DNA from: Solimonas sp. | GTDB taxonomy: Bacteria > Pseudomonadota > Gammaproteobacteria > Nevskiales > Nevskiaceae | Assembly: GCA_030149365.1 (NCBI GenBank) | Contig: JASBRP010000069.1 | Location: forward strand, 89,396-153,395 | Length of the DNA: 64,000 bases | Reading direction: 5' to 3' | Shown here: piece after piece, positions 16,252-24,664 of the stretch | Layout of the letters: each line of letters opens with the position of its first letter | Position numbering within the stretch: position 1 is the first letter of the stretch | Notes under the pieces: model-generated | The model's database searches: none | What the model saw: the letters and a program-made list of their open reading frames with translations, nothing else | What the model was told of the DNA's origin: nothing | Made by a program: the position numbers and the translations under genes

Positions 16252-17316
16252 CTAAGCGCTCTTCGCCAGCTTGCCGCCACGCTTGGCCACGCTCGCCGCC
16301 AACCCACCCAGCACCGCGGTGGTGTCATCCCAGTGGATGCAGGCGTCGGTGATCGACTGGCCGTAAACCATGTCGGGCCCGATCTCCTGGCGGCCTTCCA
16401 CCAGGTGCGATTCGATCATCACGCCGACGATGCGCTCGTCGCCACCGGCGATCTGGTGGCCCACGTCCTCGCCGACGTTGACCTGGCGCTTGTGCTGCTT
16501 CTGGCTGTTGGCGTGGGAGAAGTCGACCATCACCTGCGGCTTGAGGCCGGCCTTGGTCAGCGCGGCGCAGGCGGCGTCCACGCTCTTGGCGTCGTAGTTG
16601 GTGCCGCTGCTGCCGCCGCGCAGGATCACGTGGCAGTCGGCGTTGCCGGCGGTCTCGAAGATCGAGATCTGGCCGTCCTTGGTCAGCGACAGGAAGCGGT
16701 GTGGGCTCTGGGCGGAGACGATGGCATCCACCGCCACCTTCACGCTGCCGTCGGTGCCGTTCTTGAAGCCCACCGGGCAGGACAGGCCGGACGCCATCTC
16801 GCGGTGTAGCTGCGATTCGGTGGTGCGTGCGCCGATGGCGCCCCAGCTCACCAGGTCCGCCAGGTACTGCGGCGTCAGCAGGTCGAGGAACTCCACGCCG
16901 GCCGGCACGCCCATGTCGTTGAGCGTGACCAGCAGCTTGCGCGCCACGCGCAGGCCCTGCTCGATGTCGTAGCTGTCGTTGAGGTTCGGGTCGTTGATCA
17001 GGCCCTTCCAGCCCACCGTGGTGCGCGGCTTCTCGAAGTACACGCGCATCACCACCAGAAGGTCGTCCTGCACCTGTTCACGGAAGGCCTTCAGGCGCGC
17101 GGCGTACTCCAGCGCGGCCTTGGTATCGTGGATCGAGCAGGGGCCCACGATCACCAGCAGGCGGCTGTCGCGACCGTGCAGGATGTCCTGGATTTCCTTG
17201 CGGGTCTGGAACACCGTCGCCGCCGCGTTATCGGTCAGCGGGAACTCGGCCTGGACCTGGGCGGGGGTGGAGACGGGGCGGACGGAGCTGATCCGCGTAT
17301 TTTCGGTGGCAAACAT
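16252..17316 (-). CDS. 3-deoxy-7-phosphoheptulonate synthase, class I (AroF/G/H type)
   Basis: First enzyme of the shikimate pathway, condensing phosphoenolpyruvate with erythrose 4-phosphate; 354 residues, the full length of the class. Diagnostic motifs are VIVGPCSIHD, VMRVYFEKPRTTVGWKGLINDPNL, GARTTESQLHREMASGLSCPVGFKNGTDG, HVILRGG and VMVDFSHANSQKQ. The metal and substrate ligands (Cys in GPCSIHD, His in DFSHAN, the late Glu, and Asp in IHWDDT) are present. Which aromatic amino acid inhibits it cannot be decided by reading. It stands alone, with a bidirectional terminator downstream. Confidence 0.95.
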   Translation of the reverse strand: MFATENTRISSVRPVSTPAQVQAEFPLTDNAAATVFQTRKEIQDILHGRDSRLLVIVGPCSIHDTKAALEYAARLKAFREQVQDDLLVVMRVYFEKPRTTVGWKGLINDPNLNDSYDIEQGLRVARKLLVTLNDMGVPAGVEFLDLLTPQYLADLVSWGAIGARTTESQLHREMASGLSCPVGFKNGTDGSVKVAVDAIVSAQSPHRFLSLTKDGQISIFETAGNADCHVILRGGSSGTNYDAKSVDAACAALTKAGLKPQVMVDFSHANSQKQHKRQVNVGEDVGHQIAGGDERIVGVMIESHLVEGRQEIGPDMVYGQSITDACIHWDDTTAVLGGLAASVAKRGGKLAKSA

Positions 17317-17518
17317 CGGCTAACCGCTTGTCAAGCAAAAGGGAGGGCGATGCTATAGCAAAGGCCAGGGAGCGGCAAAACGCCGGTGTCACGGGCCTGG
17401 CCGGCCGCTTGCGGCATACTGCGCCGGTGCTGTGGCCGGGGCTCCGGGGGAGCCTGGGCGAGTCGAGATAAAAAGCACCAATCAGCATTATTAATCAATA
17501 AATAATCACAGGAATTCC

Positions 17519-18481
17519 ATGATCCGTCCGACCCTGCCGTTCGCGGCCCTGCTCGTGGCGCTGGCCCCGGTGGCCCAGGCCGCCCCGTTCGACACCACCA
17601 ACCAGGGCGCGCTGGCGCAGGGCTTCGCCCTGCCGGTGATCGGCCATGGCCGGGTGCTGGCCAAGGGCGACAGTGCCAGCCGCTACAGCCTGGACCTGAC
17701 CAGCGAATACACCACCGACACGGTGGGTACCGAGACCATCACCCTGGACGGCGAGAGCGCCCATCTCACCGGCCGCTACCGCGCGGGCCTGGGCGGCGGC
17801 TGGGAGTGGGGCGCGGAGCTGTCGGCCGTGCATGTCGGCGGCGGCTTCATGGACGGTTTCATCGAGGGCTGGCACGACTTCTTCGGACTGCCCAACGGCG
17901 GCCGCGAGCTGGTGCCGCAGGACCGCTACCAGTACCGCTACGAGAAGAACGGCGCGGTGCTGCTGGACCGCACCGAGGAAGGCTGGGCGCTGGGCGACCT
18001 GCGTGTCTCCGCCGGCTGGGCCGCGACCGAGGACCTGGCGCTGCGCGCCGAGCTGAAGCTGCCCACCGGCGACGAGGACAAGCTCACCGGCGGCAACCTC
18101 GGCGGCGCGCTCTGGGCCGACTGGGCGCTGCCCTTCGACCAGGACAGCCGCTGGAGCGGCTTCGCCTCGGCCGGCGTGTCGCTGAACCAGAAGGGCGATG
18201 TACTGGAGGACCAGCAGGAGACCCTGGTGCCCTTCGGCGGTGCCGGTGCCTTCCTGCGCGCCACGCAGAAGATCGAGCTGGGCGCGCAGCTCTATGCCCA
18301 TGGCCCGCTCTACAAGGATTCCGCGCTGGACCAGCTCGACCGCGCCGGCCTGCAGCTGGTGTTCGGGGGCCGCTGGATCGAAAAGGCCTGGGCGCTGGAC
18401 ATCGCCTTCCAGGAAGACCTGATCACCAAGTCCTCGCCGGACTTCTCGATCCACGTCGGGCTGACGCTGGCGCCGCGGTAG
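17519..18481 (+). CDS. DUF3187 family outer-membrane protein
   Basis: Exported protein of 320 residues with a signal peptide (to about residue 21, PVAQA) and alternating beta-strand patterns throughout. Family motifs include the N-terminal NQGALAQGFALP and FIEGWHDFFGLPNGGRELVPQDRYQYRYE. It ends in a strand-like HVGLTLAPR, consistent with an outer-membrane barrel. The function of the family is unknown. An AT-rich stretch just upstream (17470-17512) probably holds the promoter. Confidence 0.82.
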   Translation: MIRPTLPFAALLVALAPVAQAAPFDTTNQGALAQGFALPVIGHGRVLAKGDSASRYSLDLTSEYTTDTVGTETITLDGESAHLTGRYRAGLGGGWEWGAELSAVHVGGGFMDGFIEGWHDFFGLPNGGRELVPQDRYQYRYEKNGAVLLDRTEEGWALGDLRVSAGWAATEDLALRAELKLPTGDEDKLTGGNLGGALWADWALPFDQDSRWSGFASAGVSLNQKGDVLEDQQETLVPFGGAGAFLRATQKIELGAQLYAHGPLYKDSALDQLDRAGLQLVFGGRWIEKAWALDIAFQEDLITKSSPDFSIHVGLTLAPR

Positions 18482-18497
18482 GCGTCCGGCCTCGATG

Positions 18498-18555
18498 TCG
18501 CCGGCAAGCCGGCTCCTACAGGAGATTCCCTCGCAGGAGCCAGCTTGCTGGCGAC
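18498..18555. repeat. paired REP elements (GGAGCC-GGCTTGCC family)
   Basis: Two oppositely oriented copies, 18498-18520 and 18533-18555, each with a GCCGGCAAGCCGGC-type inner palindrome followed by CTCCT. The same paired arrangement occurs at 22183-22237. It resembles Pseudomonas-type REP/BIME elements. Confidence 0.8.
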
Positions 18556-18568
18556 CGTTTCGCTTCGA

Positions 18569-19267
18569 TCAAGCCAGGTCGAACAGCAGCACTTCCGCAT
18601 CCCCGCTGGCCGTCACCGCCAGCTTCGCCTCGTCCTTCAGTGCCAGCGCGTCGCCGGCCGACAGCGTGTCGCCGTTGATCACGACCTGGCCGCGCGCCAC
18701 GTGCAGGTAGTAGGCGCGCTGCGGCTGCAGCGCCTTCTCCGCCACCTGGCCATCCGCCAGCCAGGCGATGTCCAGGCGCGCGTCCTGGTTGATCTGGAAG
18801 GGCGTGCCGCTGCCCCGGGGACCTACCATCGTGGCAAAGCCGCGGCGCAGGGCGTCGGCGTCCAATGCCGCCTGCTCGTAGCCGGCGTCATGGCCGCGGC
18901 GGTCGGGCTGTACCCAGATCTGCAGCAGGTGCGTGCGCTCCTGGGCCGAGGGGTTGATCTCGCTGTGGGTGATGCCGCCGCCGGCGTGCATCACCTGCAG
19001 CTCGCCGTGGCGCAGGTCGCCGCTGCCACCGGTGGAATCGCGGTGGCGGATGGTGCCCTCCAGGACGTAGGTGATGATCTCCATGTCCTGGTGCGAATGC
19101 GGCGGGAAACCCGCCGTGGGCACGATGATGTCCTCGTTGATCACGCGCAGGGCGCTGAAGCCCATGCGCTGGGGATCGTAGTAGTCGCTGAACGAAAAGC
19201 TGTGCCAGGACTCCAGCCAGCCGCGGTCGGCGTGGCCGCGTTCGTCGCTGCGTATCAGGGCTTGCAT
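18569..19267 (-). CDS. pirin family protein (YhhW-like)
   Basis: Bicupin protein of 232 residues. The N-terminal cupin carries metal-ligand motifs (FPPHSHQDMEIITYVLEG, and HAGGGITHSEINPS), with GWLESWHSFSFSDYYDP at the start as in all bacterial pirins. Some members oxidise quercetin and others act as redox sensors; the role here is unknown. It is divergently transcribed from a LysR regulator across a spacer with two palindromic features, so that regulator very likely controls it. Confidence 0.92.
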   Translation of the reverse strand: MQALIRSDERGHADRGWLESWHSFSFSDYYDPQRMGFSALRVINEDIIVPTAGFPPHSHQDMEIITYVLEGTIRHRDSTGGSGDLRHGELQVMHAGGGITHSEINPSAQERTHLLQIWVQPDRRGHDAGYEQAALDADALRRGFATMVGPRGSGTPFQINQDARLDIAWLADGQVAEKALQPQRAYYLHVARGQVVINGDTLSAGDALALKDEAKLAVTASGDAEVLLFDLA

Positions 19268-19285
19268 GGCTTGCTCCTATCAGTC

Positions 19286-19363
19286 CGTTTGAATGCTCAA
19301 AGCCAATGTAAGACTTGACCTGGGGTCAAAAAAGCGGAAAGTTTCGAAGCGAACATTCAAACG
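19286..19363. promoter_or_regulatory. operator region between pirin and LysR genes
   Basis: CGTTTGAATG at 19286-19295 is repeated in inverted orientation at 19354-19363, and between them lies a palindrome TTGACC-TGG-GGTCAA at 19314-19328. The arrangement suits a LysR-type regulator binding two sites across a divergent promoter. Confidence 0.55.
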
Positions 19364-19371
19364 AGTTGAAG

Positions 19372-20277
19372 ATGCGCCTGACCCTGGAAGCCCTGGAGAC
19401 CCTGGACGCCATCGACGAGCACGGCAGCTTTGCCCGGGCCGCCGAGGCCCTGCACCGCGTGCCCTCCGCCGTGACCTACACCGTGCAGAAGCTGGAATCC
19501 GACATGGGCGTGCCGCTGTTCGACCGCAGCGGCCGCCGCGCGCGACTGACGGCGGCGGGGCGGGTGCTGCTGGACCGCGGGCGCGAACTGCTGCGCCAGG
19601 CCGAAAGCCTGGAGAACTCGGTCAAGCGCGCCGGCCACGGCTGGGAGACGCAGCTGGTGGTCGCGGTGGACGACATCATCCCCCTCGAGAGCCTGTTCCC
19701 GGTGATCTCCGCCTTCGACGCGCTGATGACCGGCACGCGCCTGCGTTTCACCCAGGAAATCTTCGGCGGTACCTGGGACGCGCTGATCGACCGCCGCGCC
19801 GACCTCACCGTGGGTGCGGGCGGCGATGCCCCGCATGGCTACGGCCTGCTGACCAAGCAGATCGGCATCATCCCCTTCGTGTTCGTGGTGGCGCCGCACC
19901 ACCCGCTGGTGGAGGCGCCGGAGCCGCTGGCGCCGGAGATCGTGGCGCGCTACCGCAGCATCGCCGCCGCAGATTCGTCGCGCCGCCTGCCGGCGCGCAG
20001 CAACGGCATCCAGCCGGGGCAGGAGGTGCTGGTGGTGTCGTCGCTGGGCGCCAAGGCCGCGGCGCAGATCGCGGGCCTGGGCGTGGGCTACCTGCCCGAG
20101 CACCTCGCGCGGCCGCATATCGAGGCCGGGCGGCTGGTGGAGCGCCAGGTGGCCGCCGAGCGCTCACCGGTGGCGATGCACCTGGCCTGGCGCTCGGGAG
20201 AGGAGGGGCGGGCGCTGCAGTGGTTCCGCGACCGTATCCTGGAAGAGCCGGGAATCCGTGCGCTGATGGGGCGCTGA
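19372..20277 (+). CDS. LysR family transcriptional regulator
   Basis: DNA-binding regulator of 301 residues. The N-terminal winged helix (LTLEALETLDAIDEHGSFARAAEALHRVPSAVTYTVQKLESDMG) is followed by an effector-binding domain. Start: an in-frame TTG at 19315 exists, but the ATG at 19372 has GAGTTGAAG upstream and begins directly at the helix-turn-helix domain. The SAVTYTVQKLE recognition helix resembles the subgroup that regulates adjacent pirin genes. Probable target: the divergent pirin gene. Confidence 0.92.
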   Translation: MRLTLEALETLDAIDEHGSFARAAEALHRVPSAVTYTVQKLESDMGVPLFDRSGRRARLTAAGRVLLDRGRELLRQAESLENSVKRAGHGWETQLVVAVDDIIPLESLFPVISAFDALMTGTRLRFTQEIFGGTWDALIDRRADLTVGAGGDAPHGYGLLTKQIGIIPFVFVVAPHHPLVEAPEPLAPEIVARYRSIAAADSSRRLPARSNGIQPGQEVLVVSSLGAKAAAQIAGLGVGYLPEHLARPHIEAGRLVERQVAAERSPVAMHLAWRSGEEGRALQWFRDRILEEPGIRALMGR

Positions 20278-20286
20278 GCCGCCGCT

Positions 20287-20895
20287 TCAGGCGCGCAGTT
20301 GTTCCAGGTAATCGGCCAGCCCGCGCATCACCGACTGCAGCACCTGCGGTGACTGCCGCAGCTTGGCCAGGCCGAAGCTGCCCTCGACGCAGGCGATGAT
20401 GAAGTCCGCCGCCGCGCCGGGCTCGAAGCCGCGGCGCAGCTGGCCGCGCTGCTGGCCCTGGCGCAATGCCTCGGCCAGGCCGTTGCGCCAGTCGTCGAGG
20501 ATGGACTGCAGGCGCTCACGGAAGCCCTCGTCCACCGGCGCCATCTCGTTGACCAGGTTGTTGAGCGGGCAGCCGTAGGCCAGGATCTTGTCGGCGCGCT
20601 CGCGCAGCAGCTCGCCGCTCAGCGCCAGCGCAGTGGCGACAAGGTCGTCGGCATCGACCAGCGGGCGCCAGCTTTCCTCGATCCAGGGGCGCACCATTTC
20701 ATCGACCACGGCATGGCCCAGCGCGGTCTTGTTCTCGAAGTGGTGGTAAAGCGCGCCCTTGGTCACACCGGAATCGCGCAGGATCGCGTCGAGACTGGCG
20801 GCACGGAATCCGCATCGGTATATCTCGTCGAAGGCACATTCCAGCAAGCGCTGGCGAGTGACGTCGGGCTGGCGCTTAGGCGCGGCGGCGGGCAT
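20287..20895 (-). CDS. TetR/AcrR family regulator
   Basis: Repressor of 202 residues. The N-terminal DNA-binding domain is typical (TRQRLLECAFDEIYRCGFRA, DAILRDSGVTKGALYHHFENKTAL). The C-terminal ligand domain contains YGCPLNNLVNEMAPVDEGFRERL, like the family with a TetR_C_11-type pocket. Effector unknown. It is divergent from mgtE with about 95 bases between them, including an inverted repeat near its own start, so autoregulation is likely. Confidence 0.9.
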   Translation of the reverse strand: MPAAAPKRQPDVTRQRLLECAFDEIYRCGFRAASLDAILRDSGVTKGALYHHFENKTALGHAVVDEMVRPWIEESWRPLVDADDLVATALALSGELLRERADKILAYGCPLNNLVNEMAPVDEGFRERLQSILDDWRNGLAEALRQGQQRGQLRRGFEPGAAADFIIACVEGSFGLAKLRQSPQVLQSVMRGLADYLEQLRA

Positions 20896-20909
20896 GGGGC
20901 GGGCTCTGC

Positions 20910-20923
20910 ATACCGGCTAGTAT
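20910..20923. promoter_or_regulatory. possible TetR operator
   Basis: Inverted repeat ATAC-CGGCTA-GTAT 15 bases upstream of the TetR start. Short arms, so only a candidate. Confidence 0.35.
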
Positions 20924-20989
20924 CTGGCCGGCCGCGACGATGTCAATGCTGCCCGGCATAATCCGGTAAACAGAGGGGAGATCAGACTC

Positions 20990-22171
20990 ATGGAAACCTC
21001 GCCGCATACGCACAAGGAACTGGTGCGCGCCGTCCGGACCCGCGTTCCGCTGGACGCGGCCCAACTGCTGAGCCGGGAGCCGCTGGAACGGGTGGCCGCG
21101 GTACTGCGCGAGCTGCCCACCAAGCTGGCCGCCGAGATCCAGCAGCACCTGCCCGCGCATCTCTGCCCGGAGGGCATCCCGGACGCCACCACTGAGCTGG
21201 AAATCCCCGGCACGGTGGCCGAGATGATGGAGCCGGCGGTGGGCGTGCTCGACGCGGACACCACCGTGTCACAGGCCATCGCCTACCTGCGCGGCCACGA
21301 CAATCCGCAGCAGATCACCTACCTCTACGTCACCCGCGAGGGCCGCCTGGAGGGCATGGTGGTGATCCGCGACCTGCTGTTGGCGCAGCCGGAGCAGACG
21401 CTGGCCAGCGTGATGCTGCCCGATCCCTTCGTGCTGACCGCCGACATGGCGGCCGGCGATGCGATCAAGGCGGCGGTCTATCGTCACTACCCGGTATATC
21501 CGGTGGTGGACGCGGACGGCGGGCTCACCGGTATCGTGCGCGGCTGGAAGCTGTTCGAGCGCCAGGCCGTGGAGATCAGCGCGCAGTCCGGCAGCATGGT
21601 CGGCCTGGACAAGGAAGAGCGCGTGCAGACGCCGCTGTGGCAGGCCTTCCGCCAGCGTCACCCCTGGCTGCAGATCAATCTGCTCACCGCTTTCCTCGCC
21701 GCCTTCGTGGTCGGCGCCTTCGAGGACACCATCTCCAAGGTGGTGGCACTGGCCGCCTTCCTGCCGGTGCTGGCGGGGCAGAGCGGCAACAACGGCTGCC
21801 AGACGCTGGCGATCACGCTGCGCGGGCTGACCCTGGGAGACCTGGACGGCTTCCCGATGCGCCGCCTGCTGGGCAAGGAGATGCTGCTGGGTGCCCTCAA
21901 CGGCTTCCTCACCGGCCTGGTCGCCGGCGCCGCCATGTGGTGGACTGCCGCGCGCGATGGCAACGAGCAGGCACCGCTGCTGGGCCTGGTGATCCTCGCC
22001 GCCATGACCGGCGCCTGCGTGCTCAGCGGCCTGTTCGGCGTGATGGTGCCGCTGACGCTGCGCCGCTTCGGCGCCGATCCAGCCACGGCCTCCAGCATCT
22101 TCCTGACCACCGGCACCGATATCGCGGGCATGGGTTTGATGCTGGGGCTGGCGGCGGCGTTCGTGCTCTGA
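20990..22171 (+). CDS. MgtE-type magnesium/divalent cation transporter
   Basis: Membrane channel/transporter of 393 residues. A shortened N-terminal cytoplasmic region (about 1-80) precedes two CBS domains (about 80-205; MMEPAVGVLDADTTVSQAIAYL, VMLPDPFVLTADMAAGDAIKAA) that sense Mg2+. A five-helix pore domain follows (about 225-393). The pore signature is AGQSGNNGCQTLAITLRGL. The N domain is shorter than in the full-length family (about 450 residues), so gating may differ. An AGAGGGGAG ribosome site precedes the ATG. Confidence 0.92.
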   Translation: METSPHTHKELVRAVRTRVPLDAAQLLSREPLERVAAVLRELPTKLAAEIQQHLPAHLCPEGIPDATTELEIPGTVAEMMEPAVGVLDADTTVSQAIAYLRGHDNPQQITYLYVTREGRLEGMVVIRDLLLAQPEQTLASVMLPDPFVLTADMAAGDAIKAAVYRHYPVYPVVDADGGLTGIVRGWKLFERQAVEISAQSGSMVGLDKEERVQTPLWQAFRQRHPWLQINLLTAFLAAFVVGAFEDTISKVVALAAFLPVLAGQSGNNGCQTLAITLRGLTLGDLDGFPMRRLLGKEMLLGALNGFLTGLVAGAAMWWTAARDGNEQAPLLGLVILAAMTGACVLSGLFGVMVPLTLRRFGADPATASSIFLTTGTDIAGMGLMLGLAAAFVL

Positions 22172-22182
22172 GCTTTCCTGAT

Positions 22183-22237
22183 GCAGGAGCCCGCTTGCCG
22201 GCGACACGGACTTGTCGCCGGCAAGCCGGCTCCTACA
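22183..22237. repeat. paired REP elements, second copy
   Basis: Inverted pair at 22183-22206 and 22213-22237, same family as 18498-18555. Translating through it creates an artificial N-terminus (MSPASRLLQ) ahead of the next gene. Confidence 0.8.
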
Positions 22238-22265
22238 ATGCACCCCCGCTGTCCTGGATGCTTCG

Positions 22266-23012
22266 TTGTCTGATCTCCCCCTCATCGCCGTCATCACCGT
22301 CGCCGGGTTCCTGACCTCGGCGCTGTCCGGCGTTGCCGGCCTGGGCGGCGGCACCATCCTGATCGGCCTGTTCTACGCCATCGGCATGACCACGGCGGAG
22401 GCGGTGCCGCTGTTCGCGGCGGTGCAGTTCGTCTCCAACACCTCGCGCACCGTGGCCTACGTGAAGCACGTGGAGTGGCGTGCCGCGGGCTGGTTCCTGT
22501 TGGCCGCGGTGCCCACCACCTTCCTCGTGGCGCCGCATGCCGTGGGCGTGGATGCCAACTGGGTGCAGTTGCTGCTGGCCGGCCTGATCCTGGTCTCGCT
22601 GGCGCCGGGGCGCGGTGACCGCGCGCTGATGCCACCGACGCCGGCCTTCCTCACGGCTGGCGCGCTCAACGGCGTGCTGGGCATGTTCGTCGGTGCCACC
22701 GGCCTGTTCGTGGGACGCCTGTTCTTCCTGCCGCAGTGGCGCAAGGAAACCGTGATCGGCACGCTGGCGCTGACGCAGATGCTCGGCCACGGCCTGCGCG
22801 TGGCGGCCTTCGGCGTGGTGGGCTTCAGCGCGCTGGCGCAGCCGGAGCGGCTGCTGCCGCTGTGCGCCGCGGTGATCGCCGGCACGGCCTTAGGCAAACG
22901 CTTCAACGGGCGCATCGCCCAGGACCAGTTCGACCGGATGTTCAAGATCATCCTGGTCGTGCTGTCATTGAAACTGCTGTGGGACGCATCGAGGGGGTTG
23001 GGGTGGATCTGA
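22266..23012 (+). CDS. TauE/SafE family membrane transporter
   Basis: Putative anion exporter of about 248 residues with seven or eight hydrophobic helices. The N-terminal motif AGFLTSALSGVAGLGGGTILIGLFYAIGM and the internal repeat LTAGALNGVLGMFVGATGLFVGRLFF are diagnostic of the family (COG0730). Some members export sulfite or sulfoacetate; this substrate is unknown. The frame is open from 22212, but that part is translated REP sequence. TTG at 22266 is the likely start. The 3' end overlaps the next gene by ten bases. Confidence 0.85.
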   Translation: MSDLPLIAVITVAGFLTSALSGVAGLGGGTILIGLFYAIGMTTAEAVPLFAAVQFVSNTSRTVAYVKHVEWRAAGWFLLAAVPTTFLVAPHAVGVDANWVQLLLAGLILVSLAPGRGDRALMPPTPAFLTAGALNGVLGMFVGATGLFVGRLFFLPQWRKETVIGTLALTQMLGHGLRVAAFGVVGFSALAQPERLLPLCAAVIAGTALGKRFNGRIAQDQFDRMFKIILVVLSLKLLWDASRGLGWI

Positions 23013-23422
23013 AGCTGACGGCGGAAGAAGTGCAGATGCTCATTCGCGGCGGACTGCCGGCAGTGGGCAAGAGTGGCTTCACGGTGGAAGAGGTGCGCTC
23101 CGGCTACGCCCGCGTGCGCCTGCCCTACCACGAGAAGATGCTGCGCCCGGGCAACGTCATCTCCGGCCCCACGCTGTTCAGCGCGGCGGACTCGGCGATG
23201 TACGCCCTGGTGCTGTCGCACGTCGGCCCCGAGCTGATGGCGGTGACCTCCAACCTCAACATCAACTTCCTCAACAAGGGCCGCCCCGGCGACGTGCTGG
23301 CCGAGGCCAAGATGCTCAAGCTGGGGCGCCGGCTGGCGGTGATGGAAGTGAGCATCACCACCGGCGGCGATCCGATGCCGGTGGCGCATGTGACGGGGAG
23401 TTATGCGCTGCCGGTGAAGTAG
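23003..23422 (+). CDS. PaaI-family hotdog thioesterase
   Basis: Protein of 139 residues with a single hotdog fold (MLRPGNVISGPTLFSAADSAMYALVLSHVG, SNLNINFLNKGRPGDVLAEA). The catalytic-type acid lies in the SAADSAM helix, as in acyl-CoA thioesterases of this group. The frame extends upstream, but GTG at 23003, behind GAGGGGG, gives the correct family length and overlaps the transporter stop. The acyl substrate is unknown. Probably co-transcribed with the TauE-like gene. Confidence 0.85.
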   Translation: MDLKLTAEEVQMLIRGGLPAVGKSGFTVEEVRSGYARVRLPYHEKMLRPGNVISGPTLFSAADSAMYALVLSHVGPELMAVTSNLNINFLNKGRPGDVLAEAKMLKLGRRLAVMEVSITTGGDPMPVAHVTGSYALPVK

Positions 23423-23432
23423 CCCATGAATC

Positions 23433-24037
23433 GTAGGGCGGGAAAGCGGAGCGCATCCCGCCTTCGGGGAAGACATGCCGAACTACATCCGAGCCTTCAT
23501 TCCTGGCGGCACGTTCTTTTTCACCGTCACGCTCCTGGAGCGGCGCCGGCGTTTATTGGTCGACCATGTCGATCTGCTCCGCAAGGCCTTCGACGACGCG
23601 CGCCGGCGCCGGCCGTTCTCGATCGACGCCATCGTGATCCTGCCGGATCACCTGCATTGCATCTGGACCTTGCCGAAAGGGGACGCCGATTTTTCGGCGC
23701 GATGGCACGACATCAAGTCACGCTTCTCCGCCGGCATTCCAAAAGAGGAATTGCTCAGCCAGCGAAGGTTGTCCAAGGGCGAGCGCGGCATCTGGCAGCG
23801 GCGGTTCTGGGAGCATGCCATTCGCGACGAGCGGGATCTTGAACGGCATGTCGATTACATCCACTACAACCCGGTGAAGCATGGATATGCGCGCTCACCG
23901 GCTGAATGGCCGTATTCCAGCTTTCAGCGGTTTGTCAGGGCTGGAATCTATGCGCCGGATTGGGGCGGAACCGATGAGGTTCGAGAGATCGGGATGGAGT
24001 AGCCGAAGGCGGGATGCGCTTCGCTTTCCCGCCCTAC
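23433..24037. mobile_element. REP-RAYT unit (transposase flanked by inverted REPs)
   Basis: The transposase gene is bordered by one REP at 23433-23467 and its inverted counterpart at 24003-24037. Both have GTAGGGCGGGAAAGCG outer halves and CATCCCGCCTTCGG inner halves, differing at very few positions. A third copy lies at 62732-62773. This is the layout of a domesticated REP-associated tyrosine transposase unit. Confidence 0.85.
23475..24002 (+). CDS. REP-associated tyrosine transposase (RAYT, Y1_Tnp)
   Basis: Single-strand DNA nuclease/transposase of 175 residues related to IS200/IS605 TnpA. It carries the HUH-type pair H59-L-H61 (LPDHLHCIW) and the tyrosine-bearing helix (ERHVDYIHYNPVKHGY; Y128 or Y131 is the candidate nucleophile), followed by WPYSSFQRFV, as in RAYTs. 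It appears intact. RAYTs process neighbouring REP hairpins and are usually single-copy and vertically kept. The REPs on either side are the expected substrates. Confidence 0.92.
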   Translation: MPNYIRAFIPGGTFFFTVTLLERRRRLLVDHVDLLRKAFDDARRRRPFSIDAIVILPDHLHCIWTLPKGDADFSARWHDIKSRFSAGIPKEELLSQRRLSKGERGIWQRRFWEHAIRDERDLERHVDYIHYNPVKHGYARSPAEWPYSSFQRFVRAGIYAPDWGGTDEVREIGME

Positions 24038-24663
24038 GGTAAGGGGTTCAATCCCAGCTCCGCAGATTCTTCCGGCCCTACATCCGGCAGCATCTTCAAC
24101 ATCCCATCCCAAGTCGTCCCCGCCTCCAGCGCGCTCACCACTACCTCCAGCGGCTCCGCCAGCACATTGGCGAAGGTCGCCTCCCCCGGCAGCGTGCCGG
24201 CGAAGGCAAGGGTCTCACCTGGCGGATCGAAGCGCGCATCGATCCCCGGCCGGTTGCCGCGCGCGTCCACACGCACCCAGCCCCAGGGTTCCAGGTGGAT
24301 CGCGTTGAAGCCGTGCAGCGAGTAGGGCTCGCCGTCGTCGTTGACGCTGAGGCGCTGGTAGCAGAAGCCGGCGGGGATGCCGTTGGCGCGCAGCAGCGCG
24401 GCCAGCAGGTGGCTCTTGGCGTAGCAGTAGCCGGTGCGGTGCTGCAGCACGTCCGAGGCCCGGCAGGTGACCGGGTTGCGGCGGTGGTCGAAGCTGTGCA
24501 GCACCTGGTCCCGTACCCACTCGAAGCACTGGCGCGCAGTGTCCTTGGCGGTGCCGGCGGCGAGCAGGCGCGCCTGTGCCAGCACCGCTGGCTGCTGCCA
24601 GTCGATCACCGCGGTGGATTGCAGGTAGGGTTGCAGGTCTGCGCCTGCGATCAGCGTGGCCAA
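24034..24663 (-). CDS. transglutaminase-like cysteine protease-fold protein
   Basis: Protein of 209 residues with the core transglutaminase domain. The cysteine sits in RTGYCYAKSHLLAALLRANGIPAGFCYQ, the histidine in SLHGFNAIHLE and the aspartate in WVRVDARGN, a complete Cys-His-Asp triad. The natural substrate is unknown; such proteins may hydrolyse or cross-link peptides. The start is a TTG at 24661-24663, one base past the preceding gene's stop. The stop codon lies inside the flanking REP. Likely co-transcribed with the YjdF-like gene upstream. Confidence 0.85.
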   Translation of the reverse strand: MATLIAGADLQPYLQSTAVIDWQQPAVLAQARLLAAGTAKDTARQCFEWVRDQVLHSFDHRRNPVTCRASDVLQHRTGYCYAKSHLLAALLRANGIPAGFCYQRLSVNDDGEPYSLHGFNAIHLEPWGWVRVDARGNRPGIDARFDPPGETLAFAGTLPGEATFANVLAEPLEVVVSALEAGTTWDGMLKMLPDVGPEESAELGLNPLP

Positions 24664-24664
24664 C

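Noticed and set aside
22212..22265. N-terminal extension of the TauE-like gene
   Set aside because: These residues are translated from a REP element; a start at 22266 begins at the family's first helix.
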